A stretch of 35,700 bases of DNA. Source: PVC group bacterium. GTDB lineage: Bacteria; Verrucomicrobiota; Kiritimatiellia; CAIKKV01. Below the pieces are notes generated by a model. It ran no database searches, was not told where the DNA came from, and saw only the letters and a program-made list of their open reading frames with translations. Below, piece after piece: positions 17,690 to 29,117 of the stretch. The stretch's first letter is position 1, and each line of letters opens with the position of its first letter. Location of the stretch: assembly GCA_945898015.1 (NCBI GenBank), contig CAMDGM010000035.1:1-35700 (forward strand), read 5' to 3'. Position numbers and translations under genes: made by a program.

Positions 17690-18352
17690 TTAATGGCAGG
17701 CCTGATTGCGCGGGCGGAACCCGGGTTGTTCTTCCGTTTCGGACACGGTAGCCGTGTGCAAGGAGGTGCGCAAAGGCGCCGTCTGCACGGACTGGATCAA
17801 CTGGCGCACTTGGTCTTGTCCGAAGGGCTTGGAAAGCACATAAAGAAGGTCATAATGAAGCGCCTGTTCCAGCAGGGACGACTCGGAATAGCCCGTGATC
17901 AGAACGACCGGGGGATGATCCTCAGAGTTGCGCAAACGCTCAAGCACCTGGCCGCCGGTCAGGCCCGGCATGTGAAGATCCAAAAATACAAGGTCGTATT
18001 TAACTGTGGAAAGCCGTTCGAGAGCGTCGGTGCCGTCTTTCGACAGGTCCACATCGTGATTCTCCCGGCGAATCCAATTATCGAGTAGCAGGCGGATTGC
18101 GGCATCATCATCGACAACTAGAACCTTCATAAGGCGTCGGAGCGGGGCCGCTAGTTTTTTCGGGTCCGTTTGCACGTGGGGAACGGCTGTTTTGGTTTGC
18201 CCTGAGATCCACGCGTCAACGGAGGCCTTGTCGAAACGCCAGTGCCGGCCGACTTTAGCGGCCGGTACAAGCCCCTTCTGCACATATTTATAAAGAGTCT
18301 CGCGAGATAATTGTAAATAGGTGGCCGTTTGTTCGATGGTCATTAAAGTCAT
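17690..18352 (-). CDS. HTH-REC regulator (excisionase-type HTH fused to a response-regulator receiver)
   Basis: 220 residues from ATG 18352 (weak GGGA site 9 nt upstream); a further in-frame start lies at 18343. Residues 1-50 form a helix-turn-helix of the excisionase/MerR-like HTH_17 type (TIEQTATYLQLSRETLYKYV, then GRHWRFDKASVDAWI). Residues about 75-190 are a CheY-like receiver with acidic pair D81/D82, phospho-acceptor D125 (FLDLHMPG), T153 and K175 (SKPF). A DNA-binding head before the receiver is the reverse of common response regulators. No histidine kinase is in the window. It is the first gene of an operon with the giant surface protein (27-bp gap), so it probably controls that gene and itself. 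The last 25 residues look disordered. Confidence 0.85.
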   Translation of the reverse strand: MTLMTIEQTATYLQLSRETLYKYVQKGLVPAAKVGRHWRFDKASVDAWISGQTKTAVPHVQTDPKKLAAPLRRLMKVLVVDDDAAIRLLLDNWIRRENHDVDLSKDGTDALERLSTVKYDLVFLDLHMPGLTGGQVLERLRNSEDHPPVVLITGYSESSLLEQALHYDLLYVLSKPFGQDQVRQLIQSVQTAPLRTSLHTATVSETEEQPGFRPRNQACH

Positions 18353-18391
18353 ATCAAATGTCCCGTTAAAAAGCACAAAACACCTCTTACG

Positions 18392-18455
18392 CCCAACAAC
18401 TGCCAACTACTACCAGTTATGTTGGAATTATATCACTAAGAAGTGTTGGGTCAAC
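18392..18455. promoter_or_regulatory. Candidate operator: TGTTGG half-sites around the promoter
   Basis: CCCAACA (18392-18398) is an inverted copy of TGTTGGG (18444-18450). CCAAC (18403-18407) is an inverted partner of GTTGG (18421-18425, within TGTTGG from 18420). A further CAAC overlaps the -35 box (18452-18455). The half-sites cover the -35/-10 spacer and the start of the leader, the position expected for an autoregulatory site of the HTH protein. No binding data exist. Confidence 0.45.
18427..18454 (-). promoter_or_regulatory. Sigma70-like promoter of the regulator/giant-protein operon
   Basis: On the minus strand TTGACC (18449-18454) and a perfect TATAAT (18427-18432) are 16 bp apart. 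Transcription would begin near 18420, giving a leader of about 68 nt before ATG 18352. Confidence 0.75.
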
Positions 18456-18554
18456 AGTTTTTAGGTGTGAGTCGTAAATTCGGCAAATTGATCTTGTGTA
18501 GAATGCCGTATTTTGGCTATTTTATAACACTTCCTGCGTGGATATTCCGGAACA

Positions 18555-18578
18555 ATCCCCTGAGTTTGATAAGGGGAT
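18555..18578 (+). promoter_or_regulatory. Hairpin that hides the dprA ribosome binding site
   Basis: ATCCCCT (18555-18561) pairs perfectly with AGGGGAT (18572-18578) around a 10-nt loop. The right arm contains the AAGGGG Shine-Dalgarno of dprA (ATG 18585). When folded, it would block ribosome entry. Confidence 0.55.
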
Positions 18579-18584
18579 ATTTTA

Positions 18585-19709
18585 ATGTTTTCCGAACGCG
18601 ATGCTTATATTGCCCTCAACCTGATTCGGGATTTGGGCCCTGTTACCGTCCGGCTTTTGACCGAAGTGCTGGGGTCGGCATCCGCTTTGTTCGAAGCGGA
18701 TGCTCGTCAGTTGCTGGCCGTCAAGGGGACGGGAACGGAAATCGTCAAGAAATTGATCGCCGCCCGCCGAAAGGTGGATGCGGCGGCGGAAATCGAAAGA
18801 GCCGCCTCGCTCGGAGCCGAAATCCTGACTCCCGCCGACTCCGGGTATCCCGACCCCCTGCGTCAGATTTATGATCCGCCCCTGGCGCTTTATGTTAAAG
18901 GAACTCTGGAGGCACGGGATCGGCATGCGGTGGCCATTGTGGGATCCCGCCACACGACGTCGTACGGGAGGGAGTGCGCCTCGGCATTTTCAGCTCAATT
19001 GTCGAGGGCCGGGTTCACCATTGTGAGCGGTCTGGCACGGGGCATCGATACCAGCGCTCACCAAGGGGCATTAAAAGCGGGAGGCCGCACGTTGGCCGTT
19101 CTGGGGGGAGGCTTGCACGATATTTATCCGCCGGAGAATCGGGAGCTGGCGGAGGAAATTGCCGCCTCGGGGGCGGTGATCTCGGAGTTTCAACTCGGCC
19201 GCGAACCGGACAAGACGACCTTCCCGATCCGCAACCGGATTGTCAGCGGTCTATCCCAGGGGGTTATTGTGGTGGAGGCCGGATTGAGCAGCGGGGCCAT
19301 GATTACCGCCAACGTGGCCGCCGAGCAGGGGCGGTCTGTTTTTGCCATCCCGGGCCGCATCGACTCCCCGACATCACAGGGGACGCATCAGCTGATCAAA
19401 AACGGCGCCCGTCTGGTTGATTCGGCCGCCGAGGTTGTGGACGATCTCGGCAGCCTCTTCACCGCCTGTACCCGCTCACCGATTCGGCATGCCGGGGAAG
19501 CGGTCCGACCCTCCCGCATTCAGGTTCCGTTGTCTGATGTGGAGCAGACGGTGATGCAACGTCTTTCCGAGGAGGATCGTCTGGATGTGGATACGCTGAT
19601 CCGGCAATGTGGTCTTCCGGCCGCCACTATTTCGGCCACGCTGCTGATGCTGGAGATGAAGCGAGTGGTCCGCTCTTTGCCAGGTCGGTTTGTAGAGGTG
19701 GTTCACTAG
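18585..19709 (+). CDS. dprA: DNA processing protein DprA
   Basis: 374 residues. DprA protects incoming single-stranded DNA and loads RecA during natural transformation. An N-terminal helix-hairpin-helix-like part (residues 1-65) precedes the Rossmann-type core (about 100-290). Its family motifs are visible: GSRHTTSYGRECA, SGLARGIDTSAHQGAL, LGGGLHDIYPPENREL and FPIRNRIVSGLSQGVIVVEAG. A C-terminal winged helix occupies about 315-374. AAGGGG lies 8 nt before the ATG and is paired in a hairpin. It opens the plus-strand run and is divergent from the regulator operon; dprA-topA-xerC order is also seen in Firmicutes and other bacteria. Other competence genes are not in the window. Confidence 0.95.
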   Translation: MFSERDAYIALNLIRDLGPVTVRLLTEVLGSASALFEADARQLLAVKGTGTEIVKKLIAARRKVDAAAEIERAASLGAEILTPADSGYPDPLRQIYDPPLALYVKGTLEARDRHAVAIVGSRHTTSYGRECASAFSAQLSRAGFTIVSGLARGIDTSAHQGALKAGGRTLAVLGGGLHDIYPPENRELAEEIAASGAVISEFQLGREPDKTTFPIRNRIVSGLSQGVIVVEAGLSSGAMITANVAAEQGRSVFAIPGRIDSPTSQGTHQLIKNGARLVDSAAEVVDDLGSLFTACTRSPIRHAGEAVRPSRIQVPLSDVEQTVMQRLSEEDRLDVDTLIRQCGLPAATISATLLMLEMKRVVRSLPGRFVEVVH

Positions 19710-19808
19710 GATTTGTTATGATGTGATAATAGGGCGGAAAAAAGATGTTGCGGAACCGCGTTACTTCCTTAAATATAGAAACCTGATTTTTTAACCCCCG
19801 GAACGTGC

Positions 19809-22403
19809 ATGACTAAAAAACTTGTGATCGTCGAATCCCCCGCCAAAGCCAAGACCATTGGCAAGATTCTGGGCGAGGATTATACCGTGAAGGCTTCCAT
19901 GGGCCATGTCCGTGATCTACCTGTCAAAGGCATCGGCATCGCCTTCGACAAAGATTTTGCGCCTCGTTACGAGGTCACGCCAGACCGCGTCAAGATCGTC
20001 AAGGAGCTTCAAGCGGCGGCCAAGAACTGTGAGGAGTTCTTTCTCGCGCCCGACCCGGATCGGGAAGGAGAGGCCATTGCCTGGCATCTTCAGGCCTTGC
20101 TTGCTGAGGTCGCCCCGACAGCGAAATTTCATCGGGTAACCTACAACGAGATAACACCCCGTGCGGTCCGGGAAGCCTTTGCGAATCCCCGGGAACTCAA
20201 TATGAAGCTCGTGGATGCGCAGCAGGCTCGCCGCGTGCTGGACCGGATCGTCGGGTATAAGGTCAGCCCCTTGTTGTGGAGTCAGATTCAGAGGAATACC
20301 AGCGCCGGCCGCGTCCAATCCGTGGCGCTTCGTCTCATCTGTGAACGCGAACAGGAAATCCGGGCGTTCAAACCCGAAACCTACTGGCTCATTGGCGCCG
20401 AGGTCCGCAAGCAGGTTGCGCCCCTGGATCCCTTTACGGTTCGCCTGGCACGGATCAAGGGAGAGAAGGCGGACATCCGGAGCGTTGAACAGGCGGATGC
20501 CATTCGGGCCGACCTGGCAGCGCGCCGTCTTTGTGTGCGGGGTGTGGCTATCAAAGAGGTGTCGCGCCGCGCTTCACCTCCGTTCATCACCAGCACGCTG
20601 CAGCAGGCGGGGTCGAGCGCCTTCAACTACACGCCGTCCCGGACCATGCGCATCGCGCAGGAGCTTTATGAAGGCATCGATCTCGGCGAGGGGCCGGCGG
20701 GTCTGATCACCTATATGCGTACGGATTCCGTGGCTATTTCAAAAGACGCGCAGGAGGCGTGTCGCCAGTTCGTCGGCGCTCATTTTGGCGCGGCCTTCGT
20801 GCCCGAGAAACCCAATATATATCGCAGTCGCGGCAGCGCCCAGGAGGCGCATGAAGCCATTCGGCCGACGGATGTCGCGCGGACCCCCGACAGCCTCCGG
20901 GGCCACCTTGGAAACGATGAGTGGAAGCTGTACAGCTTGATCTGGCAGCGGTTCGTGGCCAGCCAGATGACCCCTGCCAAAATCGAACAGCGCACCGCCG
21001 AGGTGGAGACCGAAACACCCGCCGGCGCGGTGCCGGATTATCTTTTCCGCGTCACCGCCTCGCAAGTTGTGTTTGCCGGGTACATGGCCGCCTTCGGCGA
21101 AAAAAAGCCGAAGGCGAAGGATCCTGAAAAGACCGAGTCCGACAAGCCGGCAGGCCCGGATGAGGAACCGGAGGTCGAGGAATTGCCCCCGCTCCAGCCG
21201 GGCGAGCGGCTTGATCTGTTGAAGTGGCTCGAGGAGCGCAAGGAAACCCAGCCCCCCAACCGGTACAGCGAGGCCACCCTCATCAAGGCGCTCGAGGAGG
21301 ACGGCGTGGGCCGCCCCAGCACCTATGCCTCGATCCTGGCCACGCTGCATGTGCGGCGCTACATTTCCAAGGAAAAGCAAAAACGCGCCATTATGCCGAC
21401 TCCTTTGGGAGAGAAAGTTAACACCCTCCTGGTCACGGTTCTTAATGAGTTGTTCGATGTGACCTTCACCGCCTCGATGGAGAAAAAGCTGGACGCCATC
21501 GAAGAGGGCGAGGTGGGTTGGACCGAGATGCTCCATACGTTCTATGATCAGTTCCAGATCTGGATGGAAAAAGCGAAGGGTCCGCCCGCGGACAACGCCC
21601 ATGTGCGCCGTCTCCTGGATCTGCTGGGGCAGGTGAAGGAATGGGCACCCGGGGTGGCGCGTGGAGCCAAGGGGAAAATAAAGGGCGACGCGGACTTCAT
21701 GATCTCGGTGGATAAACAGCTGGCCAAGGGGAAAAGGCCGGTCTCGGCCCGGCAGTTGGAGGCCATTGGCCGCCGGATCGCCCGTTATCGTGACCAGCTT
21801 CCCGAGGCCGGGCCGGTGCTCCAGGAATTGGGGCTTGGCGCCTTGATGGACGAGGCGCCGCCGCAGCCGCCGTCTCCCGCCAGCGTGCGTAAACTTGCCC
21901 TGTTGACAGAGCTTGCGCTTGACCCGCCCGAAACCCGGCGCGGCCGGACTTATGATGATGCGGCGTTTGTCGCGTCGCTCAAGCAGCGTGCGGATGGCGG
22001 GCGGGAATTGTCTCCCGCCCAGGCGGCCGCCCTGGACCGCCTCATTCTCAAATATTCGACCCGGATTCCGACTTTTGAGCAGGAGCGCGAACAGCTTGCC
22101 CTTCAGCCCGATGGCGCCGAGGGAGCCGCGGGAGGCGTCCCCGATCCTGAAATCGCGCCCATTGTCGAACGCCTCGGGCGGATTGTCCAATGGGATGAAC
22201 CCAAGCAAAAAGGCAAACGTACGTTTGACGACAAGGTCTTTTTCGAGTCCCTTTCCACGCAGTTCGCCCAGCGGGGGCGCCTCTCGCCCCGGCAGGTGGG
22301 CGCGTTGAAGCGGATGGACAAGCGGTACCAGGCCCGGATGGAAGGTGGAGCAGAACCGGGGCCGTCCGTGGACGGGTCGGACGATTCGACAGCCGCGACC
22401 TGA
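19809..22403 (+). CDS. topA: DNA topoisomerase I (type IA) with a zinc-finger-free C-terminal tail
   Basis: 864 residues. It relaxes negatively supercoiled DNA by cutting one strand through a tyrosine link. The TOPRIM domain opens the protein (LVIVESPAKAKTIGKIL, then DPDREGEAIAWHL with the metal-binding acids). The active-site Tyr is Y302 in LITYMRTDS. Core domains end near residue 600. The usual C4 zinc ribbons are absent: there is no Cys after the core. Instead three copies of an about 40-residue motif occur near residues 626-665, 714-753 and 805-845, with the theme Fxx-SL-xxQ...LSPxQxxALxRxxxxY. A weak GGAA lies 6 nt before the ATG. The 99-bp gap after dprA holds no recognised signal. Confidence 0.95.
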   Translation: MTKKLVIVESPAKAKTIGKILGEDYTVKASMGHVRDLPVKGIGIAFDKDFAPRYEVTPDRVKIVKELQAAAKNCEEFFLAPDPDREGEAIAWHLQALLAEVAPTAKFHRVTYNEITPRAVREAFANPRELNMKLVDAQQARRVLDRIVGYKVSPLLWSQIQRNTSAGRVQSVALRLICEREQEIRAFKPETYWLIGAEVRKQVAPLDPFTVRLARIKGEKADIRSVEQADAIRADLAARRLCVRGVAIKEVSRRASPPFITSTLQQAGSSAFNYTPSRTMRIAQELYEGIDLGEGPAGLITYMRTDSVAISKDAQEACRQFVGAHFGAAFVPEKPNIYRSRGSAQEAHEAIRPTDVARTPDSLRGHLGNDEWKLYSLIWQRFVASQMTPAKIEQRTAEVETETPAGAVPDYLFRVTASQVVFAGYMAAFGEKKPKAKDPEKTESDKPAGPDEEPEVEELPPLQPGERLDLLKWLEERKETQPPNRYSEATLIKALEEDGVGRPSTYASILATLHVRRYISKEKQKRAIMPTPLGEKVNTLLVTVLNELFDVTFTASMEKKLDAIEEGEVGWTEMLHTFYDQFQIWMEKAKGPPADNAHVRRLLDLLGQVKEWAPGVARGAKGKIKGDADFMISVDKQLAKGKRPVSARQLEAIGRRIARYRDQLPEAGPVLQELGLGALMDEAPPQPPSPASVRKLALLTELALDPPETRRGRTYDDAAFVASLKQRADGGRELSPAQAAALDRLILKYSTRIPTFEQEREQLALQPDGAEGAAGGVPDPEIAPIVERLGRIVQWDEPKQKGKRTFDDKVFFESLSTQFAQRGRLSPRQVGALKRMDKRYQARMEGGAEPGPSVDGSDDSTAAT

Positions 22404-22412
22404 GAGGCGCCA

Positions 22413-23387
22413 GTGAAAGACCGGTTGGGTTCAGATCCGGCGATCCGCCAGTTTCGCCGTTACCTCGATACCGAGGTGAATGCTTCCGTGCATACCGTTT
22501 CGGGGTATATGCAGGATCTGTCGCAGTTTGTCGATCTCCTGTGGGGGTCAGCGGCCAAGCCGCCGTTCCCGTGGAATTCTGTCGACCGGCTTTCGGCCCG
22601 GGGTGTTCTGGTGGCGCTGCAAAAGCAAGGATTGGCCGCCACCAGCCTTCAGCGAAAACTGTCCAGTTTGCGGGCCTTTTTCCGGCATCGGATCCGCGAG
22701 GAAAAGGCGACGGAGAACCCGTTCTCCGGTTTGTCCGGACCCCGGAAAGCCCGGAAATTGCCCCATGTCCTGTCGGTTCCCGAAACCGCCCGCCTCCTGG
22801 ATGCCCCGCGGAAGATGGCCGCCCGGAGTGACCGGGTTGCGACGCCCCGGCAGAAAGCCGAGGCGGCGTATGCCGCCGTGAGGGATACCGCTATTCTCGA
22901 GGTATTGTACAGCACCGGCGCCCGGATCAGCGAATTGACGAATCTGCAGGACTCGTCCGTGGATCTGCTGTCCGGCGTGATTGTGGTGCGGGGCAAAGGG
23001 CGGAAAGAACGGCTGTGCCCCTTGGGCCATCCCGCGAGTCAGGCGATCCGATCCGCCATGGAGGCACGGGACGCCTTGTTTCCGGTGCGCGGCAGGCTGG
23101 CGCTGGCGCAGCGTCCGGTGATCGTGAATGTCAAGGGCGGCCGGTTGACTCCGAGATCGGTGGAGCGGAACTTGAAGAAATACCTGGTGGAAGCGGGGCT
23201 GAATCCGGCGCTTTCGCCCCATGCCCTGAGGCATTCGTTCGCCACGCACCTGCTTGATGCCGGGGCGGACCTGCGCAGCGTCCAGGAGTTGCTGGGGCAT
23301 GCCAGTCTTTCGACCACGCAGATTTACACGCATGTGACCGTTGAACGTATGAGAAAGGTTTATGATGATGCCCATCCGCGTGCCTGA
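22413..23387 (+). CDS. xerC: Tyrosine recombinase XerC/XerD
   Basis: 324 residues from GTG 22413, with AGAGG 5 nt upstream overlapping the topA stop. It resolves chromosome dimers at dif sites near cell division. Residues about 10-105 are the SAM-like DNA-clamping domain; about 118-320 are catalytic. The full set is present: R171 (ARISELTNL), K195 (GKGRKER), H270 and R273 (HALRHSFATHLL), H296 (LLGHASLSTTQ) and nucleophile Y305 (IYTHV). Position right after topA matches the topA-xerC order known elsewhere, hence the symbol; XerD cannot be excluded by sequence. An alternating-loop insertion near residues 132-155 is longer than usual. Confidence 0.92.
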   Translation: MKDRLGSDPAIRQFRRYLDTEVNASVHTVSGYMQDLSQFVDLLWGSAAKPPFPWNSVDRLSARGVLVALQKQGLAATSLQRKLSSLRAFFRHRIREEKATENPFSGLSGPRKARKLPHVLSVPETARLLDAPRKMAARSDRVATPRQKAEAAYAAVRDTAILEVLYSTGARISELTNLQDSSVDLLSGVIVVRGKGRKERLCPLGHPASQAIRSAMEARDALFPVRGRLALAQRPVIVNVKGGRLTPRSVERNLKKYLVEAGLNPALSPHALRHSFATHLLDAGADLRSVQELLGHASLSTTQIYTHVTVERMRKVYDDAHPRA

Positions 23388-23416
23388 GGCGTGGACGGTC
23401 GGAGTCTTTATCGTTT

Positions 23417-26210
<2,794 letters not shown>

Positions 26211-26238
26211 GCGAGACGAAGGATTCAACCGGGAGCAA

Positions 26239-28788
26239 ATGGCAGGTATGGATAAGAAAAACGCGTTGAAATGGGTGGTCTTGGCGGGCTTGGTTTTTGG
26301 CGCCATGGCTGTGATTTGGCCGCCTGAGGATAAGATTCCGCTTGGGCTCGACTTAAAAGGCGGCTTGAGCTTCTCGGTAGAAATCGACGAGGACGCGATT
26401 CGTGCCCAGATTCTTCAGGATGCCCCGGACCTGAAGCCTGAGCAAGTGGAGACGCGCCTGCCCGATGCCTTGAAGAAGGCGCAGGAGCGCGCTCTGGAAG
26501 TGATCCGGAACCGTGTGGACGGCATGGGCATCTCCGAGCCCATCATTTATCCGGAACAACAGAAACGTATCGTCATTCAGCTTCCCGGGATTTCTTCAAA
26601 TAAGATCGCGGAAGCCACGGAGTCCATTCAAAGCGCGGCCTTCCTGGAATTCCGCCTGGTTCATGCGGAAAATGCCTCGCTGGTGCAAAAGCTCTTTGAA
26701 GCTGGAAAGGCGCCGGACGGCTACGAAATCGTGACACTGGACGTCAAGGGGCGTGAAGAAGAGTTCCTGGCTCGTACCGGAGATGTCAAAGATTTTCAAG
26801 TGGATGAAGAATTCAAGGCCAAGCTGTCGCATTTCCGCGCGCCTCCCGGTTATGAATTGATGCTCGAACGCAATACGGTGAATAACCGCAAGGTGTACCG
26901 GCCGTTTTTCGTGAACCGTAAAGCCGAATTGGACGGAACCTTGCTTAAAAAGGCGTCGGTCGATTACCGCGGGATTTCCGAACCCGTGGTGGCCATTCAG
27001 TTCAACAAGAAAGGCGCCGGCGTATTCGCGCGCTTGACAACGGATTTCGGTCCTAACGGTCCCCGAAACCCGAACCGGAACGTCGGTCGTCAACTGGCCA
27101 TTATCCTCGATAAAACGTTGTATTCGGCTCCAGTGATTCGCGAGCCTATTTCAGGCGGTAGCGCCGAGATCAGCGGAAACTTCACGCCGGAAGAGGCGCA
27201 TTTGCTGGCTAATATTCTGAAATCGGGATCGCTTCCCGCGCCGGTCAAAATTGTTGAAAAGCAACTAGTCTCTCCGTCGTTGGGTGAAGATGCGGTAAAC
27301 AGCGGCGTCAAGGCCTCCTTGATTGGCATGATGTTAATTGTCGTGTTTATGGCCCTCTATTACCGGGTGACCGGCCTGGTGGCGAATCTGACGCTCCTGT
27401 TCAATATGCTCATTCTTCCCCTCGGAACCTTGCTGGTGACGGGCACCTTGGGTGTTTTTGTTGCGGAAGCCCGTGCGGGGGCCAAAATCGCCCTTCCCGT
27501 TTTGACGCTACCCGGCATAGCCGGTATCGCCCTGACGATCGGCATGGCGGTGGATGCGAACGTGCTGATTTTCGAGCGGATTCGGGAAGAGTTCAGGACG
27601 GGTAAAACGCTGGCGGCTTCGGTTGCGGCCGGGTTTGACCGGGCCTTTTCCGCAATTTTCGATTCCAACTTGACGACTATTCTGACGGCGTTGATTCTCT
27701 TCGTGTTCGGCACCGGCCCCATCCGTGGTTACGCGGTGACCTTGTCCGCCGGTTTGATCGTCAGCTTGTACACTTCCGTGACCGTCGGCCGCATGCTCCT
27801 CGACTTCATCGTCAGCAAGACGTCCAACCCGGCCGTGCTCAAGATGACCCAGTTGGTGCCCTTTACGAAAATCGACTTCATCTCGAAGGGAAAGTACGCA
27901 ACCACGGGCTCGATCATTATCATCGTCGCCACCATGGCCTGGATGGGCTTCAATTCGTGGCAGGACAAGAATCGCGTCTTCGGAATGGATTTTGTTGGCG
28001 GAACGTCCGTGACCCTTTCCTTCGACCAGCAGGTTCCGGTTGAAGAAGTCCGGGCGACGCTTGAAAAGGCCGGAGTTGTTCAGCCCTTCATCCAATATCA
28101 ATCCGAGGGCCTGACTGTTTCCCGCCCATCTCTCCTGATCAAGGCCAGCATGATGAAGTCGGAAGCGGGAGGCGGCACCACTGACCAAAAAATCGGGAGT
28201 GCACTCAACGAACAGTTCCCTCAGGCCGGGTTCAAGGTCTTGCAGGCGAACGTGGTCGGCCCTCAGATCGGCAAAGAAATGGGCGGAAAAGCGATCAAGG
28301 CGATGCTGCTATCCCTGTTGGTCATGGTGATCTATATTTCCTGGCGGTTCGAGTTCGGGTTTGCGCTGGGAGCGGTGCTGGCGCTGTTCCACGATGCGCT
28401 GTTTACCTTGGGCGTGGTGTACCTGATGGGCAAGCAGATCAATATGACCGTGGTGGCCGCCATCATGACCATTATTGGCTACTCGGTGAACGACACGATC
28501 GTGATCTTTGACCGTATTCGTGAGGACATTAAGTTAGTCAAGGGCAAGTCGTTCATCGAATTGTGCAATCTGAGCATCAATAAGACCCTGAGCCGGACGG
28601 TGCTCACCTCATTCCTTACCCTGATGGCCGTTGCGGCCCTGTGTGTCTACGGTGGCGGAGCAATCAATGACTTCGCCATCACGATGCTGGTGGGCGTGCT
28701 GGTGGGTTGTTATTCGACCGTGTTTATCGCCACGCCGATCGTCCTGGCTTGGTATCGTTACAAGACGCCGGATCTGGGCAAGAAATAG
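26239..28788 (+). CDS. secDF: Fused SecD-SecF protein translocase subunit
   Basis: 849 residues. It uses the proton gradient to help pull proteins through the Sec channel. SecD is residues about 1-540: first helix (WVVLAGLVFGAMAVI), a periplasmic P1 domain, then RND-type helices with the GMAVDANVLIFERIREE motif. SecF follows from about 550: FGMDFVGGTSVTLSF, then IGYSVNDTIVIFDRIRED. The motif Asp residues belong to the proton path. E. coli has two genes; fusion is known in Bacillus and others. The start is uncertain: GGGAG lies only 3 nt before ATG 26239 (12 nt before ATG 26248). It lies 28 bp after yajC. Confidence 0.96.
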   Translation: MAGMDKKNALKWVVLAGLVFGAMAVIWPPEDKIPLGLDLKGGLSFSVEIDEDAIRAQILQDAPDLKPEQVETRLPDALKKAQERALEVIRNRVDGMGISEPIIYPEQQKRIVIQLPGISSNKIAEATESIQSAAFLEFRLVHAENASLVQKLFEAGKAPDGYEIVTLDVKGREEEFLARTGDVKDFQVDEEFKAKLSHFRAPPGYELMLERNTVNNRKVYRPFFVNRKAELDGTLLKKASVDYRGISEPVVAIQFNKKGAGVFARLTTDFGPNGPRNPNRNVGRQLAIILDKTLYSAPVIREPISGGSAEISGNFTPEEAHLLANILKSGSLPAPVKIVEKQLVSPSLGEDAVNSGVKASLIGMMLIVVFMALYYRVTGLVANLTLLFNMLILPLGTLLVTGTLGVFVAEARAGAKIALPVLTLPGIAGIALTIGMAVDANVLIFERIREEFRTGKTLAASVAAGFDRAFSAIFDSNLTTILTALILFVFGTGPIRGYAVTLSAGLIVSLYTSVTVGRMLLDFIVSKTSNPAVLKMTQLVPFTKIDFISKGKYATTGSIIIIVATMAWMGFNSWQDKNRVFGMDFVGGTSVTLSFDQQVPVEEVRATLEKAGVVQPFIQYQSEGLTVSRPSLLIKASMMKSEAGGGTTDQKIGSALNEQFPQAGFKVLQANVVGPQIGKEMGGKAIKAMLLSLLVMVIYISWRFEFGFALGAVLALFHDALFTLGVVYLMGKQINMTVVAAIMTIIGYSVNDTIVIFDRIREDIKLVKGKSFIELCNLSINKTLSRTVLTSFLTLMAVAALCVYGGGAINDFAITMLVGVLVGCYSTVFIATPIVLAWYRYKTPDLGKK

Positions 28789-28845
28789 TCGGCGCGGGCG
28801 TGGGCGCCGTGGAACGGCGCTGTGTCTGTCCCGAAAGGAAAAGGT

Positions 28846-29073
28846 ATGGCGGATAAGGAAGAGCAGATCAAGGTTGATGGCGTCGTGGTCAAAGTGTTGC
28901 CGGCGACCATGTACACGGTTCGTCTCGACAACGGGGGGCATGAAATTCTCGCCCACATCTCGGGAAAGATGCGCAAGAATTTCATCAAGATCACCACGGG
29001 CGACAAGGTCAGCGTGGAAATCTCACCGTATGATTTGACCAAGGGGCGGATCACTTATCGCTATCGGACCTGA
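28846..29073 (+). CDS. infA: Translation initiation factor IF-1
   Basis: 75 residues, an OB-fold protein that binds the ribosomal A site during initiation. The sequence shows [33 protein letters not shown]... and [21 protein letters not shown], matching IF-1 closely. ATG 28846 was preferred over one 24 bp upstream because AAAGGAAAAGG lies just before it and IF-1 proteins begin here. It lies 57 bp after secDF, probably in the same transcript or with a local promoter. Confidence 0.96.
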   Translation: MADKEEQIKVDGVVVKVLPATMYTVRLDNGGHEILAHISGKMRKNFIKITTGDKVSVEISPYDLTKGRITYRYRT

Positions 29074-29117
29074 AGCACGGTTCGGTTCTGAGGCTGGGCT
29101 GTCCCGGCTTTCAGGTC
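29067..29117. terminator. Possible bidirectional hairpin between infA and rluA
   Basis: GACCTGAAGC (29067-29076) pairs with GCTTTCAGGTC (29107-29117) with one bulged base. The arms include the last codons of both convergent genes. There is no T-run, so evidence for termination is weak. Confidence 0.3.

Noticed and set aside
20739..22208. 489-codon open frame antisense to topA
   Set aside because: Shadow of topA; no motifs and no ribosome site.
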